64,000 bases of DNA. Source: Tomocerus qinae. Lineage: Eukaryota; Arthropoda; Collembola; Entomobryomorpha; Tomoceridae. The stretch covers positions 1,922,001 through 1,986,000 of the forward strand of contig CM034548.1 in assembly GCA_020055645.1 (NCBI GenBank). The letters run 5' to 3'. Of this stretch, positions 28,885 through 40,700 are shown piece after piece. Positions within the stretch are counted from its first letter, which is position 1. The number at the start of each line of letters is the position of its first letter. The translations under genes were made by a program, and so were the position numbers. The notes under the pieces were generated by a model. It was not told where the DNA came from and made no database searches. It saw only the letters and a program-made list of their open reading frames with translations.

Positions 28885-28893
28885 TTCCTGCTG
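28885..28893 (+). repeat. left target-site duplication of the fold-back element
   Basis: GTTCCTGCT, identical and in the same orientation as 29692-29700, directly abuts the inferred left end of the element. Confidence 0.75.
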
Positions 28894-29691
28894 AATACCT
28901 CGGAAAATCTCCCGTACCAGAAAATCTCCCCTATTGGAAAATCTCCCCGTTGGACAATCTCCCTATTGGAAAATCTCCCCGTTAGACAATCTCCCTATTG
29001 GAAAATCTCCCCGTTAGACAATCTCCCTATTGGAAAATCTCCCCGTTAGACAATCTCCCTATTAGAAAATCTCCCCGTTATACCAGCTAATCTCCCCGCT
29101 ATTAGAAATAAGGAGAAACGACAGAAAGAAAATCGATACATATTATTATCAAGTAATTAATAGTAGTGACCAATCTCGTTTATACCATTTTTTCTTATCC
29201 TAGTTCCTTCCTTTACTAACAATTTGGGGCGGGCAGCAAATATATTGCTTTTTGTGCATCAGTTTTGGTATTTATTAATAGCAAAATAATTGGATGTAAG
29301 TATTTTTGAAACAGTAGAAGGACAAACAGTTTACTTCAAGTACAGGTAAACAATGTGCAATTTTCCATTACATTATTGGAATCTCATAGTCTCATCATTC
29401 CCATGTCCGATCCACCTCTATGTCTCAAATTACTACGTTTTATAGTTTGGATTTTCGTTCTGTCGTTTCTCCTTATTTCTCATACCGGGGAGATTACCTG
29501 GTCTAACGGGGAGATTTTCTAATAGGGAGATTGTCTAACGGGGAGATTTTCCAATAGGGAGATTGTCCAACGGGGAGATTTTCCAATAGGGAGATTGTCC
29601 AACGGGGAGATTTTCCAATAGGGAGATTGTCCAACGGGGAGATTTTCTAATAGGGGAGATTTTCTAGTACGGGAGATTATATGCTGATACC
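28894..29691. mobile_element. fold-back (FB/MULE-like) transposon with tandem-repeat arms
   Basis: Two inverted arms, about 28899-29135 and 29448-29680, flank a unique middle of about 310 bp. Each arm is mostly a tandem array in which AAATCTCCCCGTTAGA alternates with CAATCTCCCTATTGGA, giving a 32-bp period. Toward the centre both arms continue into a non-repeated shared sequence, AGAAATAAGGAGAAACGACA. A perfect 9-bp direct repeat, GTTCCTGCT, lies immediately outside at 28885-28893 and 29692-29700 and is the likely target duplication. Inverted arms built of short tandem repeats, together with a 9-bp duplication, are the hallmarks of Drosophila fold-back elements, which belong with the Mutator-like superfamily. 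No transposase frame is present, so it is non-autonomous. The short open frames over the arms are translations of the repeat. Confidence 0.85.
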
Positions 29692-29700
29692 GTTCCTGCT
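29692..29700 (+). repeat. right target-site duplication of the fold-back element
   Basis: GTTCCTGCT matches 28885-28893 exactly. Nine bases is the duplication length typical of Mutator-like and fold-back elements. Confidence 0.75.
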
Positions 29701-31855
29701 CCATTATAAGCCACTACAATTTTTATACAACTTTTGGTACTGCATGTGAATAAAAAATTGTTGAGAATGGACTTTCGATGTAGGTGAATGAAATGGGCAA
29801 TGGCAATGAATTGTAAAACAATCAATCCATCCAAGTAGAAGCTCGTATTTGGGTGTTATTCATGCTTGGGTTCTGGCAGAGCCTGTTCTGCTTTTACTAT
29901 TATGGCCTTCTGTGAAGTTGTCGCAGTCAGTCGGCTAAATTATTGCAGGAACACTTGCTATCTAGGTTTCCTTTTGTTTTTGTTTTGCTTGCAATTAAGT
30001 TCGTGTTGGTTCGGCGGACAGAAAATGTAAACTCTCCGTGCATCTACTCTCCGTACTCACTCCCTCATGCACTGCATAGCTATAGTGGACTTGTTAAACT
30101 TCCGTATATTATTATGTCCATTGAAAACGAAATGGAGCCAAGGCAAAAGATGGAAAGTGGAAGTTGGGCGACTAAAGTCGACTGATTGCCGAATGGAACT
30201 AATGCGGAGCAATTCACGAATGTCATGCAGACGTTGGAGAGAGTACAGTCCAGTTTTAGGTGAATAACTTCCTCTTGTTAATATCAACGACTAATCTAGG
30301 ATGTACTTTGTTATAGTGGAGGTAGGCAGACTGGATTAGATATGCAATAGACCTAACTAGAGCGTGCATGAGCAAAAACGAAATTTTGGTAGTGAAATCA
30401 ACAGGGAATGGACCTGTCCAAGTTTTAGGCTAAAATGTAGGCAAAAGTATGTACATACATTATTTGCTATTTATATATTTGTAGTTTACATATGCATAGG
30501 TAAGCAAGTTAGATGTTTCGTAACTTGTGTTACTCTGCCGTGCTAAGCATACAATGAATATTCATGGACTGCAATAAGATACGACACACGAACACTGCAT
30601 AGCATTACATTCCTACTCAATACAAGTCAACTCACGATCTGTAATGTAGACGGAGTAGCAAACAAGATTCTTTGCTAAACTACGCCTGGCGTCCGAGGGA
30701 AATGGCGATATACATACTGTAATAATAATATTATATCTAGCTTGTGCAATATGCATAGTGTGTGGCAAGGCATGAGAAAACTTGTGACTCCTGCTTTACA
30801 CAAAATTAGAACACCGTCGCCTGTGCAGCAAGGCTATAAATAATTTAAATCCGGATAATATTCACCCTCGAAATAAATTGGAGTAGTCAAGTTGCTCCGG
30901 CTACTTTAGTGGAGTCTGAGTGAAAGTGTGTTAGAGCAGGAGAGTGCCGATCACCCTGTACACTCTGACATTACTCTGGATATATTATTAGTATACAGTG
31001 ATCAAGACATTCTTAATAACACACGAATAATATAGTACAAGCATGCATGCATGCGTTGGGTTGGCTACGCTGAGTCGGAAAGAATTTTCACTCAAGGGAA
31101 GATGGAAAATGTGTTCATTTTCTCTCAAGTCTCAGGCATTGCTTGCGTTCTAATTATAAGTAAAAGCTTATATGTGTATAGATAGATATGTATAGTTATG
31201 CTAAAAGTACTAAGTTAAGTCAAGTCCGGTAATCGACTCATGAATAATCAAAAAGAGTCTTTGTTTGAGTCTAGAAGCAGTAGTAGCTCACATCCCAGCA
31301 CACATCTACTACACCGAAAGTTACTTAACTTCCTCCTTCTTTACATTTACTACGTACTTCAGGACTCGGCATGCAGCAGAGTTCGTGACACAACTCACTT
31401 GTAAACTCACTTGCACAGCATCTGCCGAGTTTGTATATGCGATGATTAAATAGAGATTACAATTACCTATGCATACACCTTAGTACACACTTCAAATCCA
31501 CTCAACCGGATTTACTCTTCAAATCACAATAAAATAATTGATCACTTTGTGGTTGAAAAAATGAAAATTGTGGGATTGTGCCGGATTTGGACAAATTCAG
31601 CAGTGGGGTGATAATAGAGTTGTGTTTATTTACTAGGTTCAGAGACCCGCAGTCGAAGGAAACTATTAGCATCAGAATGCGCAATGAAAGTACACATAGA
31701 CATTTACAGGGCTGAATTGGAATTTATTTTACGGCATTAACGCATTTGTATCTGTTCGGTGTTTGTACTGAGTTACAGTGTCTACCTCCAGTTAATAAAT
31801 GGCTTAACTTAGCTGAGAGTATATAGAGATGTTTGTGATGTATCGTGTGATGTAT
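29701..31855. other. AT-rich stretch, no gene seen
   Basis: Short open frames of at most 80 codons occur on both strands, with no recognisable motif. A GCATGCATGCATGC run lies near 31042. Nothing else stands out. Confidence 0.5.

Positions 31856-31922
<67 letters not shown>
31856..31922. repeat. (CTA)n microsatellite
   Basis: An almost perfect CTA trinucleotide run of about 22 copies. Read on the minus strand it encodes a serine tract inside a 65-codon open frame, which is an artefact of the repeat. Confidence 0.97.
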
Positions 31923-34900
31923 GCTGTTCTGTCTGAGTATAAGTATTATGTAGATGTCGGATGACTATACATACTGCATTGGCACTAGTTGAGGTGTACA
32001 CATAAATATAGATGAGTATGTTCTGTGGCGATATATCTATCTATCTGTATTTCACGAATGAATTTATCTTCCCATCTCCTGATCTATGTAGACACATTCT
32101 AAATGCCTAATAGTTGGCTAGGCCTCTCCTAATTTTATAGCGCATTTTATTATTCGCGAAACTATCAAGCGCATTTTCCCAACAAACATAACTTACACAC
32201 TTACATGCATTATTCTCTTCGCAACTCCACTCAATCACCATACTATTATTACTGCACTACATCAGAGCCGACCAACTCAGCCAGGCCAGCAGAATATCCA
32301 GCTATAAACTAAACTCCTAGGAGTTCAACACAAAACAGAAGGGCCAAATCAACAGCCACGCACGGATTCGGGCTGGCAGGATGTGAAAGAGAGTCAGTCA
32401 GTGTCATTTTGCAGTTGTTGTTCTCCTATATAGACAGGACGTCCCGTACTCACAATGATCACATAAACAACTCCTCATCAGTCCACGCTACTGCCCTAAC
32501 CATGGAACCTACACATACATACAAATATAGGGAGGGATACTTGCCAGTCAATATTCAATTTGAAATTTGATATCTTACCACTATGTATTCAAGCAATGCT
32601 TTCTAAACATCAAATTCAGTCTTATTAACTCCCACGCAGTCAAAAGCGTCATTAAAATATGCATCATAATATCAGCCCAAATTATTATGTATTAAATCGA
32701 ATTAATTTGTATTTCATAAGATGTGTACGTAGAATCGTCTCAAAATTTTCAATTAGAAAATGTAACTCCGGAAGAGTCTTTATAATCCACAATATTATGG
32801 TGAAGAGAAATAGCATTAGGGATGACAAGAGGATGAGTGTTATATATTAGTATAATAGACAAATACGGCTGTTGCCGAGGATCGACACATTGGAAATTCA
32901 ATCTAAAGCAATCCATTAGTTTAACAGCTAATGTTGGCATTGGCAATAGATTGGCATTTGCATTGGCAGAAACTTGCCAAGCAAGCCAAATGCCAATCAA
33001 TTGAGCTACTAACAAACAATGCCTTAAATTCAATATATTCTGGTAAGTTCCAGCAGAGGATTTCATGCGGAGCTCGTCATGTCCTTTTCATGTCCTGCAT
33101 GACTTGGCGTTGGGAGATGAGCTTAATTTATTACGTTCCAGTAAATATCGTAAATAGTGATGTTATATGGGTGTGGAAAAAGCCAGGCTGTGCAGGAGTT
33201 AGTTTAGTTAGTTGCTTATCCACATTATCCAGATTGTGGAAACAATGGCATGTTGGCCAAAACGCGAATCCAGGAGTACTCCAGCAGTGTGCTAATTGCT
33301 AATTAGTCAGTGCGTCGTTGTCTAGTGAATAATAATCTGACGTCTATTATCTGTCTATCCATCTCCCGAGACAAAGTATGTACAGTGCAGCTTGGCATGA
33401 ATGCTAATACAACTTTAATTTCCAACGCTTCACAGTAGCGACTAGTAGTTATTTTAAGTTAATGCTAAATAGTTGTAAAGTACATGGTAATGTTGGTATT
33501 AGCCGTATCTAAATTATGTAAACCACCTTAGAAGTATTTATTAGCGCCTGTCTGTAACACGAAACTGCCAAACAATAGTCAGTACCACTAAAGAGCTTTA
33601 ATTACGACACAGTTGTTAACTGCTGTAATGAGAAAGACATATTTATTTGTCTACTTACATCTCTACTACACTCATTTTGCGTATTCTGCAATTGCACCTG
33701 ATTCAACTTTTCTGTTTTAATGTCCACTAAAGCCCAACTGCTCCCAATGCAGAACTGCTACTGTTCTTAAATTTCGAATACATAAGAGAGCCTTCAAATA
33801 AAAAATGTTAGTGAAGATGTTTGTCATAAATCACGATGAGATGAGTTCGTTTTGCACGGCAATTGCAGATATTATAATAGTATAAGTACATACCTAATGC
33901 ATGCATGCATATATACACGAGTGTAGCAGTACAGTGGTTAATAATTCAGTTCATTGCAGTTCACGCATTAAGCGAAGTTCATTGGAGAGTGCAGTCAGAG
34001 TCATAGTCAGGCAGGCAGGAGTAGTAAATAACTCGTGAGTGGATGGAGATGCATGTTATGCTTTGTATATAATTTGCATAGATAATGTTAGTTAGATAGA
34101 AATCAAATGGGATGTGGGAGCTTAAAAGTTCATCTACATATCTGTTGGCACTCGAACGAATGGACAGATAGATGTCATATTATAGCATGGAGACTATACT
34201 GCTATACATACATAGTCCACGTATGTATAAATAGTTGATAATAATAAGATGCAGCAGAGAGATAGTTGTACATAGTATATATATAGATGAAGGCAGGAGA
34301 CAGAGAGAATGTTTTTGTGTTATCTTGAAGAATAATGGGAAATGCAGTAGAATGCAATGCACCAGTCAGTGTATTTACGATTGGGGTTAGTACGAATTTA
34401 TGTACTACTTTGCATATTTACTTGCTCTCTTCTATTTCATTTGGAGGTTGTGCATCTGGGACTTGTGCAGTTTATGTGGCCCGTCTTCTGCAAATAGTTG
34501 ACATGACATGACACTGATTCGCAGAAAGTGGAGTGCTCGTCTCACTCTCTATTTCTTCTGCTCATCTCTTCACCTCGCATGTCTCTCTCCCTCTGCCAGC
34601 GTCTTCCCATTCATATCCTTTCAAATGCTAAAATGTTTCTCAGCGAAGGAAAAACACATTTTGACTCCATTATGTCCTCTTGACTAAAAATTAAACAGTT
34701 ACCTACTACACTAAAAATATGCACATTTCCTGACTGGCTGTCTCTGCATGTGTAATGGCACTACTCAAATCTCCAGTCTTATAGCCTAATCTATATGTTG
34801 CTTTAGTTGCAGATGATAATGGCAATCGCATGTAGCACTACGCTATGTACTACTTACATGAAAATGCAGAAGCACTGCACTAACTACTACCCGGCTATTT

Positions 34901-37008
34901 ACATACACCGCCTTATTTACTGCACAATGTACCACTGACTCACACACACTCATCGTCTCATCTGCTTAGACTCATATAGGTACATACTGCCATAATAACA
35001 ATATTAACCCTTTTATATATACATACTAGCACACAACAGACCCATGGATGTAGCCGTCCGACCCACCCGATTTATTTATGTGAACCTTCAGATAAGTTTG
35101 ACTTGGCTCCCTTTTACTCTCTCTCTCTCTCTCAAGTCAACTGGCTGAGTCAAGTCAGCCAAACAAACTGGCTTGATGTAACTGATGTTAGTTAATCGCT
35201 GTTACACACAGACAATGCATGCGTAAAAATACAGACTTTCATTTACATTTGTATACGATAGCTCAGTAGCCTTCTCTCTTCATTTGCATTTGCAACATTT
35301 CTATCTCTGTCTTCATTATTGTTTTTAGTCAGCTCACCAAATAATATTATATCCACCATAATATCCTTCTGTCGTTAACAGTGTTTCAAGCTATCTTATA
35401 TGTAGTCCCTGTGTCTAATGGCAATTACAAAAGGATGCGAATGTTCCTCTGACATCCACGTGATGTAATGCCCTGCACACATTCGTGATCTATGGGAATA
35501 GCTTGATTTATCATTCCGTTTTATTTATTTATTTCTACCACTTGACTACTTCAGAGTACTTCATGCAATCTGCTAAGCAGCCCCGAGAATTGTACTCACT
35601 GGTTTGTAATTAAATGTCCATAAAAAATTCCATGCAGGACAACAGATGCATGTTTGGCTCTCAGGAATAACCAGAAATAAAGTATATTTTGCATGTAGCA
35701 TTAAGGATGAAGAAATGCGAACCGCCGCGAATTCTGTTTTGACATAAATGACACAATTGAAAGACGGTATAATTTGCAACAAGCTAATTATTTTTGATCC
35801 CATTAAGCCAAGCTATTAACTCATGTTGGATTTTGTGGAACAATACATACATTTAGCATTGTAAGCATAATTTATTATCATTTGAACCCATAAGTGTACT
35901 GCATACAGCGTAAAATTTACATCTTGGGCTAGGTTATAATTATGAAATCCGATTTCCATTGGTAATTGATAGTGCTTATTTGAATTTATAATAAAATCTA
36001 CTTAACTGCTGTAAAGTAGAACATTGTGTTTGCAGTAATAAACAGTTTTCCTATATATTGCTACGTATATTTATTGCTCTAGGTAGATACACCAGAATAC
36101 ATTATGTAGTCTACGCAGCCATAATTAATTAATGTCAACAGAATCGTAAAATACGACTGAAAAGCTCTGTTGACTATTTATCAATGAAGATGTTACATAA
36201 GCATTAATTTCCATTTCGCGTGTGTTAACGAGTTAATCTGGGACGTAGAAAATAGTACCATTTGGCAGGGAAACACAGCTAAGTTACGCGGGATGACATT
36301 TCGCTATTGAAATACGAATACTTAAACGCATTAAAGACTTGTATGCAAGTATAGTACAAGTGATAATTAATATCGTTTGCTTTGCAATTAGCTCGTGGGT
36401 GGGCGGAAGGATTTGGCTTTGGCCAGGCGAAACTTTGGACACTTTTCCGAATTATTACAATTTTCAATGCCCTTGAGACTGACCGTGAAATTTGCAGCCA
36501 TTATTTATTTATTTTGAAATTTAATGCCGCATTATATTTTATTTTTCAGGTTTAGTTTTATGCTGTTTAAATTTTAGTGACATTTATTTTAAGCTTTGAC
36601 ACGATTTAATATTACAAGTTCGTTACCTTAATTAAACAAGGATTGCATAAAGCTAGTCATTCATTGTAATCGATTACTTAAGCATTCCAACCAATTTTGC
36701 CATGCATTTGCACCAATTACAATAATGCCCTGTTGAAAGAAACATACTATATATTGAGATATTTTAGAATCTTTAAGACCCTGAATGTGAACCTTTAGTC
36801 AAAAAATTGATCCTGGCCATGGTAATTAGACAATGACCAAAAAGTAGCACTGATTACCTTTCATGCATTCACAACATTCATGAATTAATATAATTCATGT
36901 AATATAATTCACAATAATAAGTACTATAATATAATTCCTGAAGTAATAATATGAAAAGATGAGCAATCGTTGGCACGTTTTATACATAATATTATTTGTT
37001 ACGTATTG
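31923..37008. other. gene-free stretch containing one strong stem-loop
   Basis: Apart from the hairpin at 32949-32998, this interval shows a (CT)n run near 35119-35133 and a GCATGCATGCAT run near 33900. No open frame has recognisable content. Confidence 0.5.
32949..32998. other. stem-loop of 50 nt with two nested stems
   Basis: GATTGGCATTTG (32949-32960) pairs perfectly with CAAATGCCAATC (32987-32998). Inside it, TTGGCA (32963-32968) pairs with TGCCAA (32975-32980) around a GAAACT loop. The two stems are separated by an asymmetric internal loop, CA versus GCAAGC. Just upstream, TTGGCATTGGCAATA repeats the TTGGCA core, so the structure may have grown from a short direct repeat. It is shorter than a typical pre-microRNA and I know no RNA family with this sequence. 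Confidence 0.55.
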
Positions 37009-37018
37009 CATTACGTAA

Positions 37019-37691
37019 AAGGTATAGGTTTATGGGGCTGTAGAAAAAGTCATTTTGTCAGTAAAAAGAAGTCATTTTGTCATTAGTCCAAGGAGCGGTA
37101 AATAAAGTCTTCGGGGCAGTTCCGAAAAAGGTACAAAGGGCAGTAGAACGAGTAATAATAGCAGTTACAAGACACTTTTGATTTAGTCAAAATGAATGAA
37201 ATTAAATAATGAGATTAAAACCAATATTATATTAAATGGCACAAATACACAAATGGAAGGACATTAGCATAATCAAATCAAAGCTTTATTGTCAAATTAC
37301 TTAAGGCGAAGCTTTTCTCCAGTAGCAGACATAGTATTCTTAGAATGAGCGTCTTATCATCTCTTGTAGATAACAAACTACCATTCTATTGAATTGTGTT
37401 GTGATAATTCAATACTCTCATGATTTTGTGCTATATACATTACTATATCACTATAGGCATTCATATACTATGTATTGACGTCACCAATAATCTCATCATG
37501 TTCATGTTTCATGTCCATTTCAGGAAATAGAATTCATGTTGGTACTACCGCCGTTATTACTCGTTCTACTGCCTTTCGTACTTTTTTGGTACTGCCCCTA
37601 AGACTTTATTTTACCGCTTCTTGGACTAATGACAAAATGACTTCTATTTACTGACAAAATGACTTTTTCTACAGCCCCATGTACACCATGC
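37019..37691. mobile_element. non-autonomous element with long inverted repeats, MULE-like flanks
   Basis: The left arm (37032-37167) and right arm (37543-37680) are inverted copies, about 90 percent identical by eye. Both start ATGGGGCTGTAGAAAAAGTC. Each arm contains an internal direct repeat of AAGTCATTTTGTCA. The outermost dozen bases are less well matched. A 10-bp direct repeat, CATTACGTAA, lies at 37009-37018 and 37692-37701 and fits a target duplication of Mutator-like length. The central 375 bp carries no transposase frame. An alternative is a TIR element bounded at ATGGGG...CCCCAT with no clear duplication. Confidence 0.78.
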
Positions 37692-37701
37692 CATTACGTA
37701 A

Positions 37702-40700
37702 GCAGACGTACATAAAAGAAAGGTCTCAAATCCAAATACTGATAGATAAGAAATAGTATTAATGATAACTAATTCTTCCAAATTAGAGACGCAGAGCAAA
37801 GCCACAGTTCAGGCACCCATCTAGTGAAATAATTATTAAGCCCTAATAATGTTCTGTAATATAGTAATCTCCACACAATTGCGTAACAAGTACTTGAATG
37901 TTTAATAAGTATGTATAAAGAACAAATCAAATTATTCTACAGAAAATTATGGCTGAATGTTCTACTAACTGATTATTCTGCCCTGTCTGCCCACAGACTG
38001 GGATTTGTCGTGTTTAGTAAACTGACAACTGGAAGTGCCCTACCTAACTTTTAGAATAATAAGCACTCTGTACATCTTTTTTCTTCCTATGTACGTACTC
38101 TTACATAATGATAATATTATTTCTTGCTATAGGAAGCTATAACACATTTAGAACAGTCATCCATTGCTTGAAAGCACTCGAGACTGCAAACATCTGCGCT
38201 GCACTACATCCCAATATACTACTTATCCGAAAAACTTGAGATTATAACCTGACAAGCTGACAGACACTGAATTGAATTCAGAATCTTTAATGCCATACTA
38301 CAAACAATTAGCTGCTCAACGAGCTCTGTGTTTACGTACTTACTATATTCTTATAATATTATGATATTCTTACGTACTTGTATAGTAGTTATAAATGAAT
38401 AGTGCATATTACCTAGAGATGTGTACTATTTACTTATTTAATATATTCATCATACGTACGAAATATTTACACGAGTATGGGGATTCAACAACATAATGTC
38501 CAAAATGTATGTTTGACTGGCTTGAGGCAGCAAGACATTAAGTCAGGCGAAGAACTTAAATAGAGGTGAGTCGGCTAACGTCGTCTGCCAGATAACTCTA
38601 ACTATGCGTCTACTTTTATAAATGAACTCACTTGAGAAAGAAGGCAAAAAACTAACTGTCTCCAACTGCTCATAAACAACTTGTTGGATTTTTTGTAGTC
38701 CTAATACACAAGTACATGCTTAGTGTGCACACGTTTTGGATTCAACATCTTGTAACTACATGGAGCTTATTAAATAGCGTGACACACTTGACAGTAGATT
38801 TTGATGTTAGGCCCTTGGCTGTTAAACATTCAGAGTTAGAGGAAAGTGAAGATATTGACTTTTACGCCTGGAATTAAACCACAGTCCATTTCATGATCAA
38901 AAAGATATTTGGCCACACAACCACTGAATAGTCTTGATGCGTAAATAGCCTCTACCAAACTTTGATTGTTGGCTGAGACAGATGTGTGTGCAACCGCTTG
39001 AGTGTTAACTCCAAATGAATGGACAAGAGCAGGACTCGTCGTGATGTGTACATAGAGTGACACTTTTAAATGCGAGCTGTGAAATGACAATTGACACGCA
39101 TAAACAACCAGACTAGTTTAGCAGACTGACTCAAGTATCTCCACAAGTACCTGCAACTTCTCACCTTCACAAAGCGGACTAATATTTGTGAAATAAGAAT
39201 GAGTAGTAGTACACATTGTACCGTAGAGAAACAAATTCTCTCGGAATCAGTCAGTCAGACAGGCCACGCCACATTGCAGCAACTCACCTGTGAAATCCCA
39301 AACGAAATCGCATGGTAGGAAGGCAGTGCAGCATAAACTGGTGCCTAGTTTTCTATTTGTAGTTTTCTTAAAGAAAATAATTTCGTGTGAAAGGGAATTT
39401 CAGATTACACACTTTGTACTTCGTTTTACATGCATTTATGATGTTTCCTTAAAGTTGGCCCACAAAATAGCACACCCGTAAACTGCGGAGATAAATATTG
39501 TGATATTGATTGATATACGGAATCAGCGAAAAATGTAGTGAGGGAGCGCAAGTCATCCTCGAAAGAGGTTGTTGCTTGGACGTCTCTATTGGACTCCTTT
39601 GTGGCCAGAGAGTCTGGGTGACGAGTCAAGTGTCCAAAGCACCACTTCCTTTGCATGAAAACATGGACTACTTAATACAGACTCACCCACAGGCAGCTCG
39701 TATTTCTGCAGAGACCGGTCATCTATAAATACCTATTATATTAGGCCACTTGATAAGGTCTATTACTACAACGGTGACATGCATGGCAGTCTAGTAGTCA
39801 TTTAGCAGTTGTATGTATAATGGAGTGTGGTAGGAGTCAGGAAAGTGTTTCGTCATTATTTCCTTGACTTGGATCGTTCCGTGTCGAAGAATATATCATT
39901 GGTCGTAATCGTTTTGTGCCATTTTAGTCCCATTTATAGTTACGTCTGTCTGTGACCAACTTAAGTGTAGGCCTTTATGTGTACTAAGCAGACTAAACCG
40001 AACATGCCTATGTGCTTGAGACCCACACCGTGCCACGCGAGGCAACCAACTTCTTTCAACAAAGTTACGACCGTTTTGTCAATGTTAGCACTCAATTCGG
40101 CCAAGTGAGAGAGTGTGTGTTGGGAAATGGTCCCACTGCTGATAATAAGTAGCAAGACTTAAGTAAGTAGTGTAGGTACTAGTGAGTGGATTAAAGATGA
40201 GATAAGAAAAGAGCATGCACCTCCTTTTGAGTCCCTGCTCCGACCTGTACTCCCAGTCGATGACAATAATTCCCTTACCGTCATATTGTAACAGAAATAC
40301 TCCCGAGGAAATTCGTTTTATTCAATTCACAATGGCCAAAACATTTTTGCATTACCACATTAGAGTATGTCTATAGAATCGCATGACTGGAGACCATCTC
40401 CCTTCTTGTAATACTATATACTCTGTAATGAGTTTTACTTTTAGAAGAGTAGGCCAGGAAATAAAACAAAGTCAAATCAAGGTAACAACAACTACTCGAC
40501 TCGCTTTCCATCTTAACCAGCTGACCTACCTCTGAGTTCCATAATCATAATACAGATCTCAAATACTACTTATTTAATACTTACATCTGTAGTAGAGTAG
40601 GGGCATGGCATATTTATGTCACCTAACTTCTACTACTTTCAATTACCAATACCAAAAAGCAGGGACACGCTACCATTTTTCCTCAGCATTAAATATTGGA

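Noticed and set aside
28899-29135. Regularly spaced repeats resembling a CRISPR array
   Set aside because: The units are directly adjacent with no unique spacers, the array is mirrored at 29448-29680, and the genome is eukaryotic.
29519-29704. Frame with repeated ENLPVGQSPYWKIS-like units
   Set aside because: Translation of the fold-back element's tandem repeat; not a repeat protein.
31804-32001. Minus-strand frame with a long serine tract
   Set aside because: Translation of the (CTA)n microsatellite.
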